The position numbers were made by a program, and so were the translations under genes. A stretch of 37,597 nucleotides of DNA from a virus: positions 1-37,597 of IMG/VR virus record IMGVR_UViG_3300036846_000673; one strand, given 5' to 3'. The notes beneath the pieces were generated by a model, which worked only from the letters and a program-made list of their open reading frames with translations, made no database searches and was not told the DNA's origin. Below are positions 16,546-23,501 of this stretch, piece after piece. The number at the start of each line of letters is the position of its first letter. Position 1 is the first letter of the stretch.

Positions 16546-17737
16546 CGGATGCCTCCAGCTGTGCGAGCGCGCTGTCCCAGTCGCCCGCGATGGTCTGGCG
16601 GCGGACGGTCACGTTGTCGTACCAGGGCGCGAGCCAGCGCCAGCTGGCATAGTGGCTCAGCAGCGCGTCGACGCGCGGATGGCCGATCGCGCCGGCAAGA
16701 TGCAGCGCGGCCGTGTCCACCGTCACGATGCGATCCATGGCCAGCATCAGGGCGGCGCAGTCGGCGAAAGTCTTGAGTTCGTGGAATTGGACGTGGTGTT
16801 CTAGCGCTTCGAGGCCGCCCTGCTTTTGCACGCTATGCAAATTTGCATTACCGAGCGCGCCGACCAGCTGACCGAGCGGAATCGCGCGCTGATAATCTTC
16901 CGGGCGCTGCACCGACGCCGACCACGCGATGCCGACGTGCCGTCCGGGGCCGAGTTGCTCGCGCGCGCGCGCGACCGCGGATGGCTCGATGTGAAGGTAA
17001 GGCCTGCCGCTGACGGTGTCCGGGCTGACGGATAGCATGCCGACGACATGCAGGAGCGGGCAGACGAAATCGCAATCGTCCAGGCCGTCGATCACGGGCG
17101 CGAACTGCGCCGCGAGCGCGGTCAGTTCTTCCGGCACCATCAGAACGACCTCGGCGCCGAGCGACCGGAGCAGCGGCACATAGCGCAGCACCATAATGGC
17201 GTCGCCAAATCCGTGCGTGTGCATCAGCAACAGCCGCTTGCCGGAAATGTCCTCGCCGTTCCACACCTTCAGGCCCGCATCGATGGCGTCGGCGATCCGC
17301 TCCCGCCTGAACGGTGGCCGCATCTCACATGCGCGGTATTCATCGAAGCCTTCGCGCCAGCGGCCGAGCGCCAGCAGGATCATCGCACGGTTGAAGCGGG
17401 CATAGAGCGTTGGCGCCTGCGCGATGACGGCGTCTATTTCGAGCAGCGCTTCGGTGTTCAGATTCTCGCGCGTGAGCGCCAGCGCGCGGTTGAAGCGCGC
17501 CACATAATCGTCGATGCGCAGCTGCTCGCGGATCGAGCGCGTGTGACGGCTGGCGTTCTTGCCGCGCATGATGGTCAGATCACCGTCATCCGGCATCGCG
17601 GCCTTGTGGCCATTGCGGCTGCGCACTTCGAGGATTTCACCCTTCGCCGTCAGCGCACGCCAGCCGTATTCCGTTTCCTCCTGCGCGATGATCGCCTCAC
17701 CATCGGGCAGCGGCTCGACGAAAGTGGACTCCTTCAT
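16538..17737 (-). CDS. TPR repeat protein with a GT9-like glycosyltransferase domain
   Basis: A 399-residue protein starting at the ATG at 17737, which overlaps the stop of the capsid paralogue as ATGA. Residues 76-140 look like tetratricopeptide repeats (ARFNRALALTRENLNTEALL, then YARFNRAMILLALGRWREGF). Residues 160-399 match the GT-B type, heptosyltransferase-like domain often joined to TPRs in bacteria: GKRLLLMHTHGFGDAIMVLR, then VGIAWSASVQRPEDYQRAIP, then the C-terminal DRIVTVDTAALHLAGAIGHP and a Trp-rich WRWLAPWYD block. In that family the first block is the acceptor-side glycine loop and the second half binds the sugar nucleotide. The substrate is unknown. Position inside the head operon suggests glycosylation of capsid, tail or host surface glycan. 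The frame is open upstream but as shadow sequence. Confidence 0.75.
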   Translation of the reverse strand: MKESTFVEPLPDGEAIIAQEETEYGWRALTAKGEILEVRSRNGHKAAMPDDGDLTIMRGKNASRHTRSIREQLRIDDYVARFNRALALTRENLNTEALLEIDAVIAQAPTLYARFNRAMILLALGRWREGFDEYRACEMRPPFRRERIADAIDAGLKVWNGEDISGKRLLLMHTHGFGDAIMVLRYVPLLRSLGAEVVLMVPEELTALAAQFAPVIDGLDDCDFVCPLLHVVGMLSVSPDTVSGRPYLHIEPSAVARAREQLGPGRHVGIAWSASVQRPEDYQRAIPLGQLVGALGNANLHSVQKQGGLEALEHHVQFHELKTFADCAALMLAMDRIVTVDTAALHLAGAIGHPRVDALLSHYASWRWLAPWYDNVTVRRQTIAGDWDSALAQLEASDA

Positions 17738-19716
17738 TTCCAACTCGGCGTCGTCCACGCGACCGCGCGCGGATCGCGGATCGCCCATGACAGGGGCCAC
17801 CGCATTTTCAGCGCGACGGAATCGGTCTGGAACAGGCTGCGCGCGGGCGAGGCCGGTGCACCACCGTTCACGATCGGCAGAGGCGTATCGTTCATATGCA
17901 ATTCGGCCGCCGTCGAAGCCTCGATCTCGGGCTGCGGGCTGATGGCGGCCACCAGCGCCAGCGGTGCCACGCACATGAGGTCGTTGCCCATGGCGTTGCT
18001 TGCGAGCACCGCGACGTTGCCCGCCTGGAGCACGAACCGCATGACCATGGCGGCGATGCGCCCAGGCGAGCCGATGAGCACGAAGGGGCCGTTGCCGCCG
18101 ACGACCGAGACGGCGTTGATGAGCGTGGCGCAGTCCTCGAAGAATGCCTGGAACGCGTCGGGCGACGCGCTCGGAGGCGTCGTCGCGACGCCGCTGCGCA
18201 AGCCAGCTGGCTGGGCAGCCGTCGCCGCCGCGGAACCGAAGAGCGCCACGTCGAGCGCCGCCGAGGCTGCCCGCATGAGCGTGTCGCCGACCAACACTTC
18301 GGCGTTGGACGATTCGATCATCTCGCGGCTCAGCACGCCGATGGCGCCAAGTTTGTACGGCTGCATGAGCGCCGCCGTCGCCGCCAGCTGGCGCACTGGA
18401 ATCGGTGCGCCCTCGGCAACGAAGCCAGCGTTGGCGGCGCCCGCCACGAAGCCGGGCGCGCTGATCAGGCCGTTGCCGTCGAACATCAGGACGAGAGATT
18501 GCATGAGCAAACGCGCGCCCGCCGCCGATGGACCCATGCCCTCAAGCCCGTCATACACAACCTTGTGGGCAAGCTCGGCGGCCCATCCCGCGACGGTCGT
18601 CATGGCCGGTGCCGAAACCGAGCGGGTAAGCAGCTGCGCCAGCACCTTGTCTGATGGCCAGAGATTCCCAGCGACATCGAGCGCCGGGCGCCGCGTGGCG
18701 CTCGCGATGGCGCGCGCGGTGAGCAGGCGCAGGAACAGATTCCCGCCGGGCAACGGCGGCGGCTCGCGATCGCGGCGCGCTTCTGCGCGGGCGCGAAACG
18801 GCTCGACCAGAGCGTTCATGTGATTCGGCTCCCGTGTTAAAGTTTTCTCAGCTTGCATCCGCACCGCTGCCCAGGCCTTCGAGCGGGCGAGCTTTTCGAG
18901 CGCAGCCGTCTGCGCGGCCACGCCCGCGTCGTACGTCGCAATGCGCTCGCCATCGCCCGGCTTGTAGGCCGCCGCGTGTTCTGGGTCGTGGACCATAAAG
19001 ACAACGTCCGGCCGGCCGTTGTTATACAAGCCGTATCTTTCATAATCCCAGTCCGGCGGCGCGTATTCATCATTGAATGGAAGGCGCGCGACCGCGCGAA
19101 ATCCGTTCTCAGCGTAGAGCTTTGGTAGGACCGTATCGAACGCGTCGAGCTTATTGCCGCCAGCTTGGACCGCCATCGCCAGCGCCGAGTCCGCAAAGCG
19201 GCTGGCGCTGGAATCCGGATGTTTGAATACCGAAACGATGTCGCCATCGCTCTTGACCGAGACGCCGGCTTTGCCGTCCGGAGTCGTGAAGGTCCGCATA
19301 CCCGCGTAATCAGCGGCCGGATAGGTCGCCACGGCGGCGCCGAAATTGCCGGCCGTCTTCGCGGCCACTATCGCGTCGTGGAAACGCTGGCCGCCGCCAG
19401 CGGTCTGTTTCAGTTCGTGAAATGTAACTGGTGTGGAACGGGGTAACGCCGTGCGGCCGGCATCGTTTAGATCGTAGACGCCAGCTACATCCCGGCTTCC
19501 CTCAAGTCCCGTAGGGCTACGTCGATCGTAAGCTTGGGATGCTGTTCCAGAACTCCCTGGAGTAGCGCCCGATCCCACTCCGGAAGGTTTTTCGCCTCCG
19601 GATGGTTCGCGATCGCCGCCGCTATCTCCGCCGTCCGTCCATCTGCCTGCGTCATCTCGTGGCTCGTCTGGGTCAAATCCCCGGGCGTATATAGGCGCTC
19701 CGCTGCGGCCTGTCAC
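17734..19716 (-). CDS. Second capsid-like (HK97-fold) protein with N-terminal head tag and GNAT-like domain
   Basis: A 660-residue protein with a GTG start at 19716. Residues 14-30 are the shared tag (FDPDEPRDDAGRWTDGG), followed by a Gly/Ser/Pro linker. Residues 90-260 form a folded-looking domain that ends LPKLYAENGFRAVARLPFN, the 'LY...GF..VAR' element seen in GNAT N-acetyltransferase-like domains; this is a tentative assignment. Residues about 330-660 parallel the major capsid of the neighbouring fusion: SAPAMTTVAGWAAELAHKV, GFVAEGAPIPVRQL and the identical RSLFQTDS near the end, then the 'ALKM..PLsW' strand. The protein lacks the long coiled-coil delta domain and the protease. It is best read as a minor or decorating capsid paralogue. 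The stop overlaps the next ATG as ATGA. Confidence 0.75.
   Translation of the reverse strand: MTGRSGAPIYARGFDPDEPRDDAGRWTDGGDSGGDREPSGGEKPSGVGSGATPGSSGTASQAYDRRSPTGLEGSRDVAGVYDLNDAGRTALPRSTPVTFHELKQTAGGGQRFHDAIVAAKTAGNFGAAVATYPAADYAGMRTFTTPDGKAGVSVKSDGDIVSVFKHPDSSASRFADSALAMAVQAGGNKLDAFDTVLPKLYAENGFRAVARLPFNDEYAPPDWDYERYGLYNNGRPDVVFMVHDPEHAAAYKPGDGERIATYDAGVAAQTAALEKLARSKAWAAVRMQAEKTLTREPNHMNALVEPFRARAEARRDREPPPLPGGNLFLRLLTARAIASATRRPALDVAGNLWPSDKVLAQLLTRSVSAPAMTTVAGWAAELAHKVVYDGLEGMGPSAAGARLLMQSLVLMFDGNGLISAPGFVAGAANAGFVAEGAPIPVRQLAATAALMQPYKLGAIGVLSREMIESSNAEVLVGDTLMRAASAALDVALFGSAAATAAQPAGLRSGVATTPPSASPDAFQAFFEDCATLINAVSVVGGNGPFVLIGSPGRIAAMVMRFVLQAGNVAVLASNAMGNDLMCVAPLALVAAISPQPEIEASTAAELHMNDTPLPIVNGGAPASPARSLFQTDSVALKMRWPLSWAIRDPRAVAWTTPSWK
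19485..19676 (-). CDS. Possible overprinted small gene inside the capsid-paralogue linker
   Basis: A 63-residue frame from a TTG at 19676 (TQTSHEMTQADGRTAEIAAA) to a TAG at 19485, read in a different frame over the Gly/Ser/Pro linker of the larger gene. The predicted protein is helical with an ordered-looking end (LPEWDRALLQGVLEQHPKLT, then IDVALRDLREAGM). Third codon positions in this frame are visibly richer in G/C than in the larger frame over the same bases, which is the coding pattern elsewhere in the operon. However, the overlapping frame carries the conserved tag, so both cannot be freely optimised. It may be a dual-coding region, or the small frame may be the relic of an older gene. 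Confidence 0.3.
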   Translation of the reverse strand: MTQTSHEMTQADGRTAEIAAAIANHPEAKNLPEWDRALLQGVLEQHPKLTIDVALRDLREAGM

Positions 19717-19720
19717 GTTC

Positions 19721-19753
19721 TCAAAGTCCAGCCAACGTTGCGCCGAGGTTCAT
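19721..19753 (-). CDS. Possible 10-codon leader peptide ahead of the capsid paralogue
   Basis: The short frame MNLGATLAGL starts at an ATG at 19753 that has GGAGTCA a few bases upstream, the same ribosome-binding core used by many accessory genes of this window. Its stop is 4 bases before the GTG of the capsid-like gene, close enough for re-initiation. It could be a truncated gene or a translational coupling device. Confidence 0.3.
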   Translation of the reverse strand: MNLGATLAGL

Positions 19754-19790
19754 CGGGTTGACTCCATTCGTGGTGCGGCTAAGGTTTGAA

Positions 19791-19893
19791 CCGTCGGGGC
19801 CAGTATTTCCGTGAAGCCCACCAGGAGGGTGCCCCGATCGCGAGCCCGGCCAGTAAACCGGTGATATCCAACGGCAGCCTGCTGGGCTCGCAC
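19791..19893. repeat. Double-hairpin repeat, copy A1
   Basis: First of two adjacent copies in the gap between TerL and the capsid paralogue. It consists of two stem-loops: outer stem TCGGGG/CCCCGA (about 19794-19838) with loop core GTGAAGCCCA, then stem GCGAGCCCGG/CTGGGCTCGC (about 19840-19891) with loop core GTGATATCCA. The same plan recurs in four more copies in this window. Confidence 0.8.
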
Positions 19894-19897
19894 TAAC

Positions 19898-19997
19898 TCG
19901 GGGCCAGCGGTTCTTTGAAACCCATGATGAAGATGCCCCGATCGCGAGCCCGGCCAGTCCATCTGTGATACCCAGACCAAGGATGCCGGGCTCGCAC
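19898..19997. repeat. Double-hairpin repeat, copy A2
   Basis: Second copy directly after A1 and 5 bases from the TerL stop. Hairpin 1 is closed by TCGGGG/CCCCGA with TTGAAACCCA inside. Hairpin 2 is closed by GCGAGCCCGGC/GCCGGGCTCGC with an inner TCTG/CAGA stem around TGATACC. Located at the 3' end of terL on the transcribed strand, so it would be part of the late mRNA. Confidence 0.8.
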
Positions 19998-20001
19998 CTT
20001 C

Positions 20002-21669
20002 TCACGCGATCAACGTATCCAGATCGATCGGCTTGGCGGTTCGATCCCGCGCGCGAAGTCCGAGCATCATGGCGAGCGCGACCGCGCCGTCGATCCTGAA
20101 CCTCGCTTTGTCCTTGTCGATTTTCCGATTCCCGGCTGGGTCCATCGTGGCCACCGCATTTGCCAGATTCCAATTGAGAACGGGGCTGGAGGGGTGGATG
20201 ATCGTGCGCTCGGTGATGGCAAGTTCGAGCGCATCGATAGCAGGCCCCATATCCTTGTATCCCTGACCCCACGGCAAAATTCGCAAGCCATCTCCGCCTT
20301 TCTCCCCTTCTTTGTATGCTTGGAGTCCGATCCTATCAAACTCTCTCAGCAACTCATCGACGCGCCAGCGATCATAAGCGAGGCCGCGAATTTTCTGCAT
20401 CTGGCCAAGTTGCGCGATGAACGTCGCGATCACGGCCGGATCGATCGAGCGGCCTGGGGTGGTCATCAGATGACCGCTGGCGAGCCATTCCTGATAACGA
20501 TGGCTCCCGCTTCCGAAGTCGCGCACCGAATGTTCCGCCAACAGTTCGCGCGGCTTCCAAAAGAAAGCGCGGATGCGGGTCGGATCGTTGACGGTGCCCA
20601 TAACGAGCGCCGTGAGATCGACCACGCTTGAGAGATCGAGGCCCAGGTAAACCTCTTCGCCTTCCTCAATGCTGACCGAGCCAGCGCACGCCATCCATTC
20701 AGCACGAGAGATCAGCGACGCCGTCGGCGAGACTCGCTGATTGAGAAATAAGTTCCTGACCTTCGGCTCTTCGGCCGGCATGCGCTTGGCCTTGCGCACG
20801 GCGGTGACGAGGTCATCGCGGTCGCGCCACTTGCCGAGCGCAGGGTTGGCCTTCAACCACTGCGCCTCGTCTTCGAGATCGCATTCCTCGTCCGCGGCGT
20901 GCAGATGGCAGACGATCGCCGGATCGTTCTTCGAGAGGCCGTCATCGATGAGCTTGGACAGAATATGCTCTGGATCGTTCGACTGCGTGCTGATGACCAC
21001 GAAGAGTGGTTCGCTGCGCGCACCAAATGAAGTGTCCAGCACGTCGTAGAGATCGCGGCTCTTGGCCTGCGCCAACTCATCGTAGATCGCTACGCTCGGC
21101 AGATAGCCGTGCTTCGTTCCGGCTTCGGCCGAGACTGCGCGAAAGATCGAGCCCGTCGGGTGCGCAATCATGGTCTTGGTCGAGCCAATGATTTCGATCT
21201 GGGGTCGCAGGATCGGCTCGCGCTCGACGATCTGCTTCGCGAACTTGAAGATGATGGACGCCTGATCGCGATCGTTCGCGGCGCTGTAGATTTCCCCGTT
21301 CTGGATCGCCTCGGGGCCGATCAGATGCGCGAGCACGATGGCCGCGATGATCGCTGACTTGCCGTTCTTGCGCGCTACTGACAGGATCGCGCGGCGCACG
21401 ATGCGACGCTTGCCGCGATGAGGCTCGTAAATGTCGCGGATAAAGTCTTTTTCCCATTCGTCGAGAGTGAACAGGCGCCCTTCGCCGATGCCGCTCGGAA
21501 TCGTCAGCGCTTCGATAAACTTGATGACCTCGCGGGCGCGCTTGCGCCCGTATGCGGAGCGCTTAACCGCCGCCGAGGAGTCCCGTGAACTTGTTGGCCT
21601 TCGTGCTGGCGATAGGCCCGGTGGCAATTCGCGCTCTGGCGCTTGGGGTAAGTCCGAATTCGGTGGCAT
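20002..21669 (-). CDS. terL: Terminase large subunit (TerL)
   Basis: A 555-residue protein of the HK97/P27-associated Terminase_1 type. The ATPase half has the Walker A segment SVARKNGKSAII (about 97-108) and Walker B PSVAIYDELA (about 191-200), with VVISTQSNDPEHI following as the coupling motif region. The nuclease half shows the acidic clusters YLGLDLSSVVDLTAL, GLAYDRWRVDELL and RIDGAVALAMMLG. TerL docks on the portal, pumps DNA into the prohead and cuts the concatemer. The annotated ATG at 21669 overlaps TerS by 107 bases, which is long; the first 35 residues are low in family features, so translation might begin later at a non-ATG codon. The stop is followed by the double-hairpin repeats. 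Confidence 0.93.
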   Translation of the reverse strand: MPPNSDLPQAPERELPPGLSPARRPTSSRDSSAAVKRSAYGRKRAREVIKFIEALTIPSGIGEGRLFTLDEWEKDFIRDIYEPHRGKRRIVRRAILSVARKNGKSAIIAAIVLAHLIGPEAIQNGEIYSAANDRDQASIIFKFAKQIVEREPILRPQIEIIGSTKTMIAHPTGSIFRAVSAEAGTKHGYLPSVAIYDELAQAKSRDLYDVLDTSFGARSEPLFVVISTQSNDPEHILSKLIDDGLSKNDPAIVCHLHAADEECDLEDEAQWLKANPALGKWRDRDDLVTAVRKAKRMPAEEPKVRNLFLNQRVSPTASLISRAEWMACAGSVSIEEGEEVYLGLDLSSVVDLTALVMGTVNDPTRIRAFFWKPRELLAEHSVRDFGSGSHRYQEWLASGHLMTTPGRSIDPAVIATFIAQLGQMQKIRGLAYDRWRVDELLREFDRIGLQAYKEGEKGGDGLRILPWGQGYKDMGPAIDALELAITERTIIHPSSPVLNWNLANAVATMDPAGNRKIDKDKARFRIDGAVALAMMLGLRARDRTAKPIDLDTLIA

Positions 21670-22063
21670 ATCGTACCATGTCGTTCGCGGCGTGAGCGGC
21701 CAGCTTGATCAGCGGATTGTTGACCGGCAGCCCGTTGCGCGCCTTGAGAAGCAGTCCGTTCAAGATCGGGTCGCGCCTCGCCATTTCCAGCAGCATTTCC
21801 TCGGCGGTGCGCCAGCGTGCATATGCGATGCAATACGCCGCCAGCGTCGCGGAGTCCACCACCGTCAGCAGGTTCATCCGGACAAGCTCGGCGGCGACCC
21901 GCTCCCATTCGAAACGGGCATAGCCTTGAACGAACGGCGGCGCCTCTGGAACGTCTTCGATCGGCGTCGGCTGGGGCTCGTTCTGCGGCAGCGCGTGCTT
22001 GCCCGGGTTGCCGCGCAGAATCTTCAGGTGCGTGGGGATCGGCTTACGTCCGACGAGCGACAT
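21563..22063 (-). CDS. terS: Terminase small subunit, P27 family (TerS)
   Basis: A 166-residue protein beginning MSLVGRKPIPTHLKILRGNP, which matches the 'G.kp.P..l..l.Gnp' start of P27-type small terminases. The central part (YARFEWERVAAELVRMNLLT, then DSATLAAYCIAYARWRTAEE) is the helical oligomerisation/DNA-recognition part. The C-terminal EFGLTPSARARI is the family's typical 'lGltP.aR.ri' element. TerS recognises the packaging site and recruits TerL. Its start overlaps the stop of the fibre-like gene by 20 bases. Any packaging (cos or pac) site would probably lie in or upstream of this gene, but I cannot identify it by eye. Confidence 0.9.
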   Translation of the reverse strand: MSLVGRKPIPTHLKILRGNPGKHALPQNEPQPTPIEDVPEAPPFVQGYARFEWERVAAELVRMNLLTVVDSATLAAYCIAYARWRTAEEMLLEMARRDPILNGLLLKARNGLPVNNPLIKLAAHAANDMVRYATEFGLTPSARARIATGPIASTKANKFTGLLGGG

Positions 22064-22709
22064 GCTTCGTTCTCCTTACTATCGTTGGCGGCGCCGAGAC
22101 GCCGCCGGTTGTGGGGATCGCGGCGAACGCCGCGTCGATCTCCGCCAGCGTGGTGGTCGTTCCCGCGGTGATGTCAGCCACGACCGTATCATAGGTCGTG
22201 ATGCAGTTGTCGGTGTGGACGGCGACCGCATCCGACATCGCGATGATCGTTGTCGCGTTGACCGCGTAGTGGTTGCCGTCGGTCCCGACCCAGGTCGTCG
22301 TGTAGCTCGAATCCTTCTCGGCATTGACGCGCGCGTCGTTCAGGTTGAGCTTGCCATGGTCATCCGTCGCGACCGGAATTCCCGACGCCGTCATACCGCC
22401 GACGTTGGTGTTGTAGCGCACGGTCGCTGCATAGGCGGTGAGTTGAGTCTCAGTGTAGGCCCCGACCGCTGGCTGCGCGCATATCGTGCCGTCGAACAGC
22501 CACGGCGGTTGAAACTCTTGGACGTAGAACCAAATTTCGGCCTCGTTCGGGATGGGGAACGCGTCGCCGTTCATAGCCTTCCACGCGAGGAACGCCGTAT
22601 CGGTCGTCGGATCAACGTAGATGTTGCGCGCGCTGGCATAGACTTGCGTCGTGCTGGCGCCGACATACCAATACCAATCGCGCCTGTTGAATGTCATCGC
22701 TTGCGGCAT
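22044..22709 (-). CDS. DUF4376-like phage fibre-associated protein
   Basis: A 221-residue protein starting at the ATG at 22709 (MPQAMTFNRRDWYWYVGAST), chosen because CAGGGAA lies just upstream; an ATG at 22760 is the longer alternative but would run through the inverted repeat. The N-terminal part has a Trp/Tyr-rich strand region ending in FLAWKAMNGDAFPIPNEAEI. The C-terminal 110 residues match the DUF4376 type found at the end of many tail fibre and tail fibre assembly proteins: GIPVATDDHGKLNLNDARVN, then TWVGTDGNHYAVNATTIIAM, then DIDAAF-like AEIDAAFAAIP. It is the first gene of the leftward operon, directly upstream of TerS, an unusual place for a fibre-type protein. Confidence 0.6.
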   Translation of the reverse strand: MPQAMTFNRRDWYWYVGASTTQVYASARNIYVDPTTDTAFLAWKAMNGDAFPIPNEAEIWFYVQEFQPPWLFDGTICAQPAVGAYTETQLTAYAATVRYNTNVGGMTASGIPVATDDHGKLNLNDARVNAEKDSSYTTTWVGTDGNHYAVNATTIIAMSDAVAVHTDNCITTYDTVVADITAGTTTTLAEIDAAFAAIPTTGGVSAPPTIVRRTKHVARRT

Positions 22710-22736
22710 GGCGGCTTTCCCTGGTGGCCTGTTTTC

Positions 22737-22799
22737 GACGGTTTTAACCCTAATGGGCAACCCATACGGTTAAAAACGTCAATGATTTCAACCCATTAG
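22737..22799. promoter_or_regulatory. Nested inverted repeat and AACCCAT half-sites, putative operator
   Basis: A 13-base imperfect inverted repeat (GACGGTTTTAACC, 22737-22749; GGTTAAAAACGTC, 22768-22780) encloses a second one (ATGGG CAA CCCAT, 22753-22765). A further direct copy of CAACCCAT follows at 22789-22796. On the minus strand a TTGACG hexamer overlaps the outer arm, so a protein bound here could control the leftward operon, whose first start is 28 bases away. The regulator is not identified. Confidence 0.5.
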
Positions 22800-22815
22800 A
22801 ATGTCGAAAAAGAAC

Positions 22816-22844
22816 TTGCGGAGGTGACGTTTTGGCACTATATA
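22816..22844 (+). promoter_or_regulatory. Putative rightward sigma-70 promoter
   Basis: TTGCGG (22816-22821) and TATATA (22839-22844) are separated by 17 bases, a good fit to a vegetative promoter directed toward the first plus-strand gene at 23159. The predicted transcript would have a leader of about 300 bases. Confidence 0.4.
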
Positions 22845-23090
22845 TCTTGTGTCGGCCGCAGTAGCGAGGTTCCGACTGCGGGTCCGGAACCCTAAGCAGC
22901 CCCAGGTCGAACGGCAACATTCCGGCGGAACGTCAAAAGTAGCTTCTGTGCCCGGTGCCGCTCGCAAATGAGGACGATGGCGGGGTTTAAGTGGAAAGCG
23001 AGGATAGCGACGGTTCGAAACGGGGAAATGCCTAGCGCGGTGTCCGCCAGAGAACGAAGCGCCCCAAACAAATTTTCAGATTGTATCAAA

Positions 23091-23135
23091 GCGCCGCCCC
23101 ATGTGGGCGGCGCCATTGATGCAATCACGCATCAA
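23091..23135 (+). promoter_or_regulatory. Tandem hairpins in the leader of the first accessory gene
   Basis: Hairpin 1: GCGCCGCCC (23091-23099), loop of 5, GGGCGGCGC (23105-23113). Hairpin 2: TTGATGC (23116-23122), loop of 6, GCATCAA (23129-23135). A ribosome-binding site (CCGGAG) and ATG follow at 23145-23161. The same two-hairpin plan with different sequence precedes the gene at 24616. Confidence 0.6.
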
Positions 23136-23158
23136 CACCAACCACCGGAGAACACCAA

Positions 23159-23455
23159 ATGACTCGTGAGATGGCGATACCCTATATCGCCTATTGCATT
23201 GACGACGCGTTATCGGAACGCGTCGTGACCGACATGCCGCCCAACGCCAGATTGGTCGGATGGCAATGCGGCTTCGAACCGATGTTCGTCGCCGTCTGGT
23301 CTTATCTTCCCGACACATCGCTGACCGATGACGAAGCAATCGAGATCGCGACCGACTTTCTGAGAGAAAAGAACTGGTTCAGCGAGAACTCGCGACCTGA
23401 CGGGCGTGTCAGCGCAATCGTCGAAAGTATCCACCAACCCGACTACATCATCTAA
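23159..23455 (+). CDS. Hypothetical small acidic protein, first gene of the rightward arm
   Basis: A 98-residue soluble protein (MTREMAIPYIAYCIDDALSE) with no recognisable family. It has mixed strands and helices, Trp residues in VGWQCGFEPMFVAVWSYLPD, and an acidic helix (LTDDEAIEIATDFLREKNWF) near the C-terminus. The ATG has GGAG 10 bases upstream. It precedes the MoxR ATPase gene and is separated from it by the first CTGCAAA hairpin leader, so it is likely in the same transcript. It may be an early accessory protein; function unknown. Confidence 0.65.
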   Translation: MTREMAIPYIAYCIDDALSERVVTDMPPNARLVGWQCGFEPMFVAVWSYLPDTSLTDDEAIEIATDFLREKNWFSENSRPDGRVSAIVESIHQPDYII

Positions 23456-23462
23456 CCCCACC

Positions 23463-23501
23463 GGCCGCTGCAAACGGCCATCAACAAAACGGAGTCACTA
23501 A
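23463..23501 (+). promoter_or_regulatory. CTGCAAA hairpin plus GGAGTCAC start leader (MoxR gene)
   Basis: Stem GGCCG/CGGCC (23463-23467, 23475-23479) around a 7-base loop CTGCAAA, then an A-rich linker and GGAGTCAC just before the ATG at 23502. Member of a seven-hairpin family with identical loop and different but complementary stems. Confidence 0.8.

Larger units (their letters stand above)
22710..23158. other. Divergent control region between left and right arms
   Basis: 449 bases without a convincing gene, separating the leftward late operon from the rightward accessory genes. It holds the nested inverted repeat and repeated AACCCAT half-sites at 22737-22799, a rightward sigma-70-like promoter at 22816-22844, a 7-bp stem-loop (GGTTCCG/CGGAACC, 22868-22891), and a long leader ending with two strong hairpins at 23091-23135. 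A 64-codon frame at 22968-23162 exists but overlaps the hairpins and has no ribosome-binding site worth noting. Confidence 0.6.

Noticed and set aside
16845-16860. Palindrome ATGCAAATTTGCAT
   Set aside because: Lies inside the glycosyltransferase coding region with no other site nearby; probably chance.
19721-20272. 183-codon minus-strand frame across the repeats and the end of terL
   Set aside because: A shadow of terL continued through the double-hairpin repeats; only its last 10 codons have a start signal and are listed separately.
22829-22848. Sigma-54-like TTGGCAC near the rightward promoter
   Set aside because: The second element is not at the required spacing; a sigma-70 reading with 17-base spacing fits better.
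22968-23162. 64-codon plus-strand frame in the control region
   Set aside because: No ribosome-binding site worth the name, and it runs through the strong hairpins and the next start.
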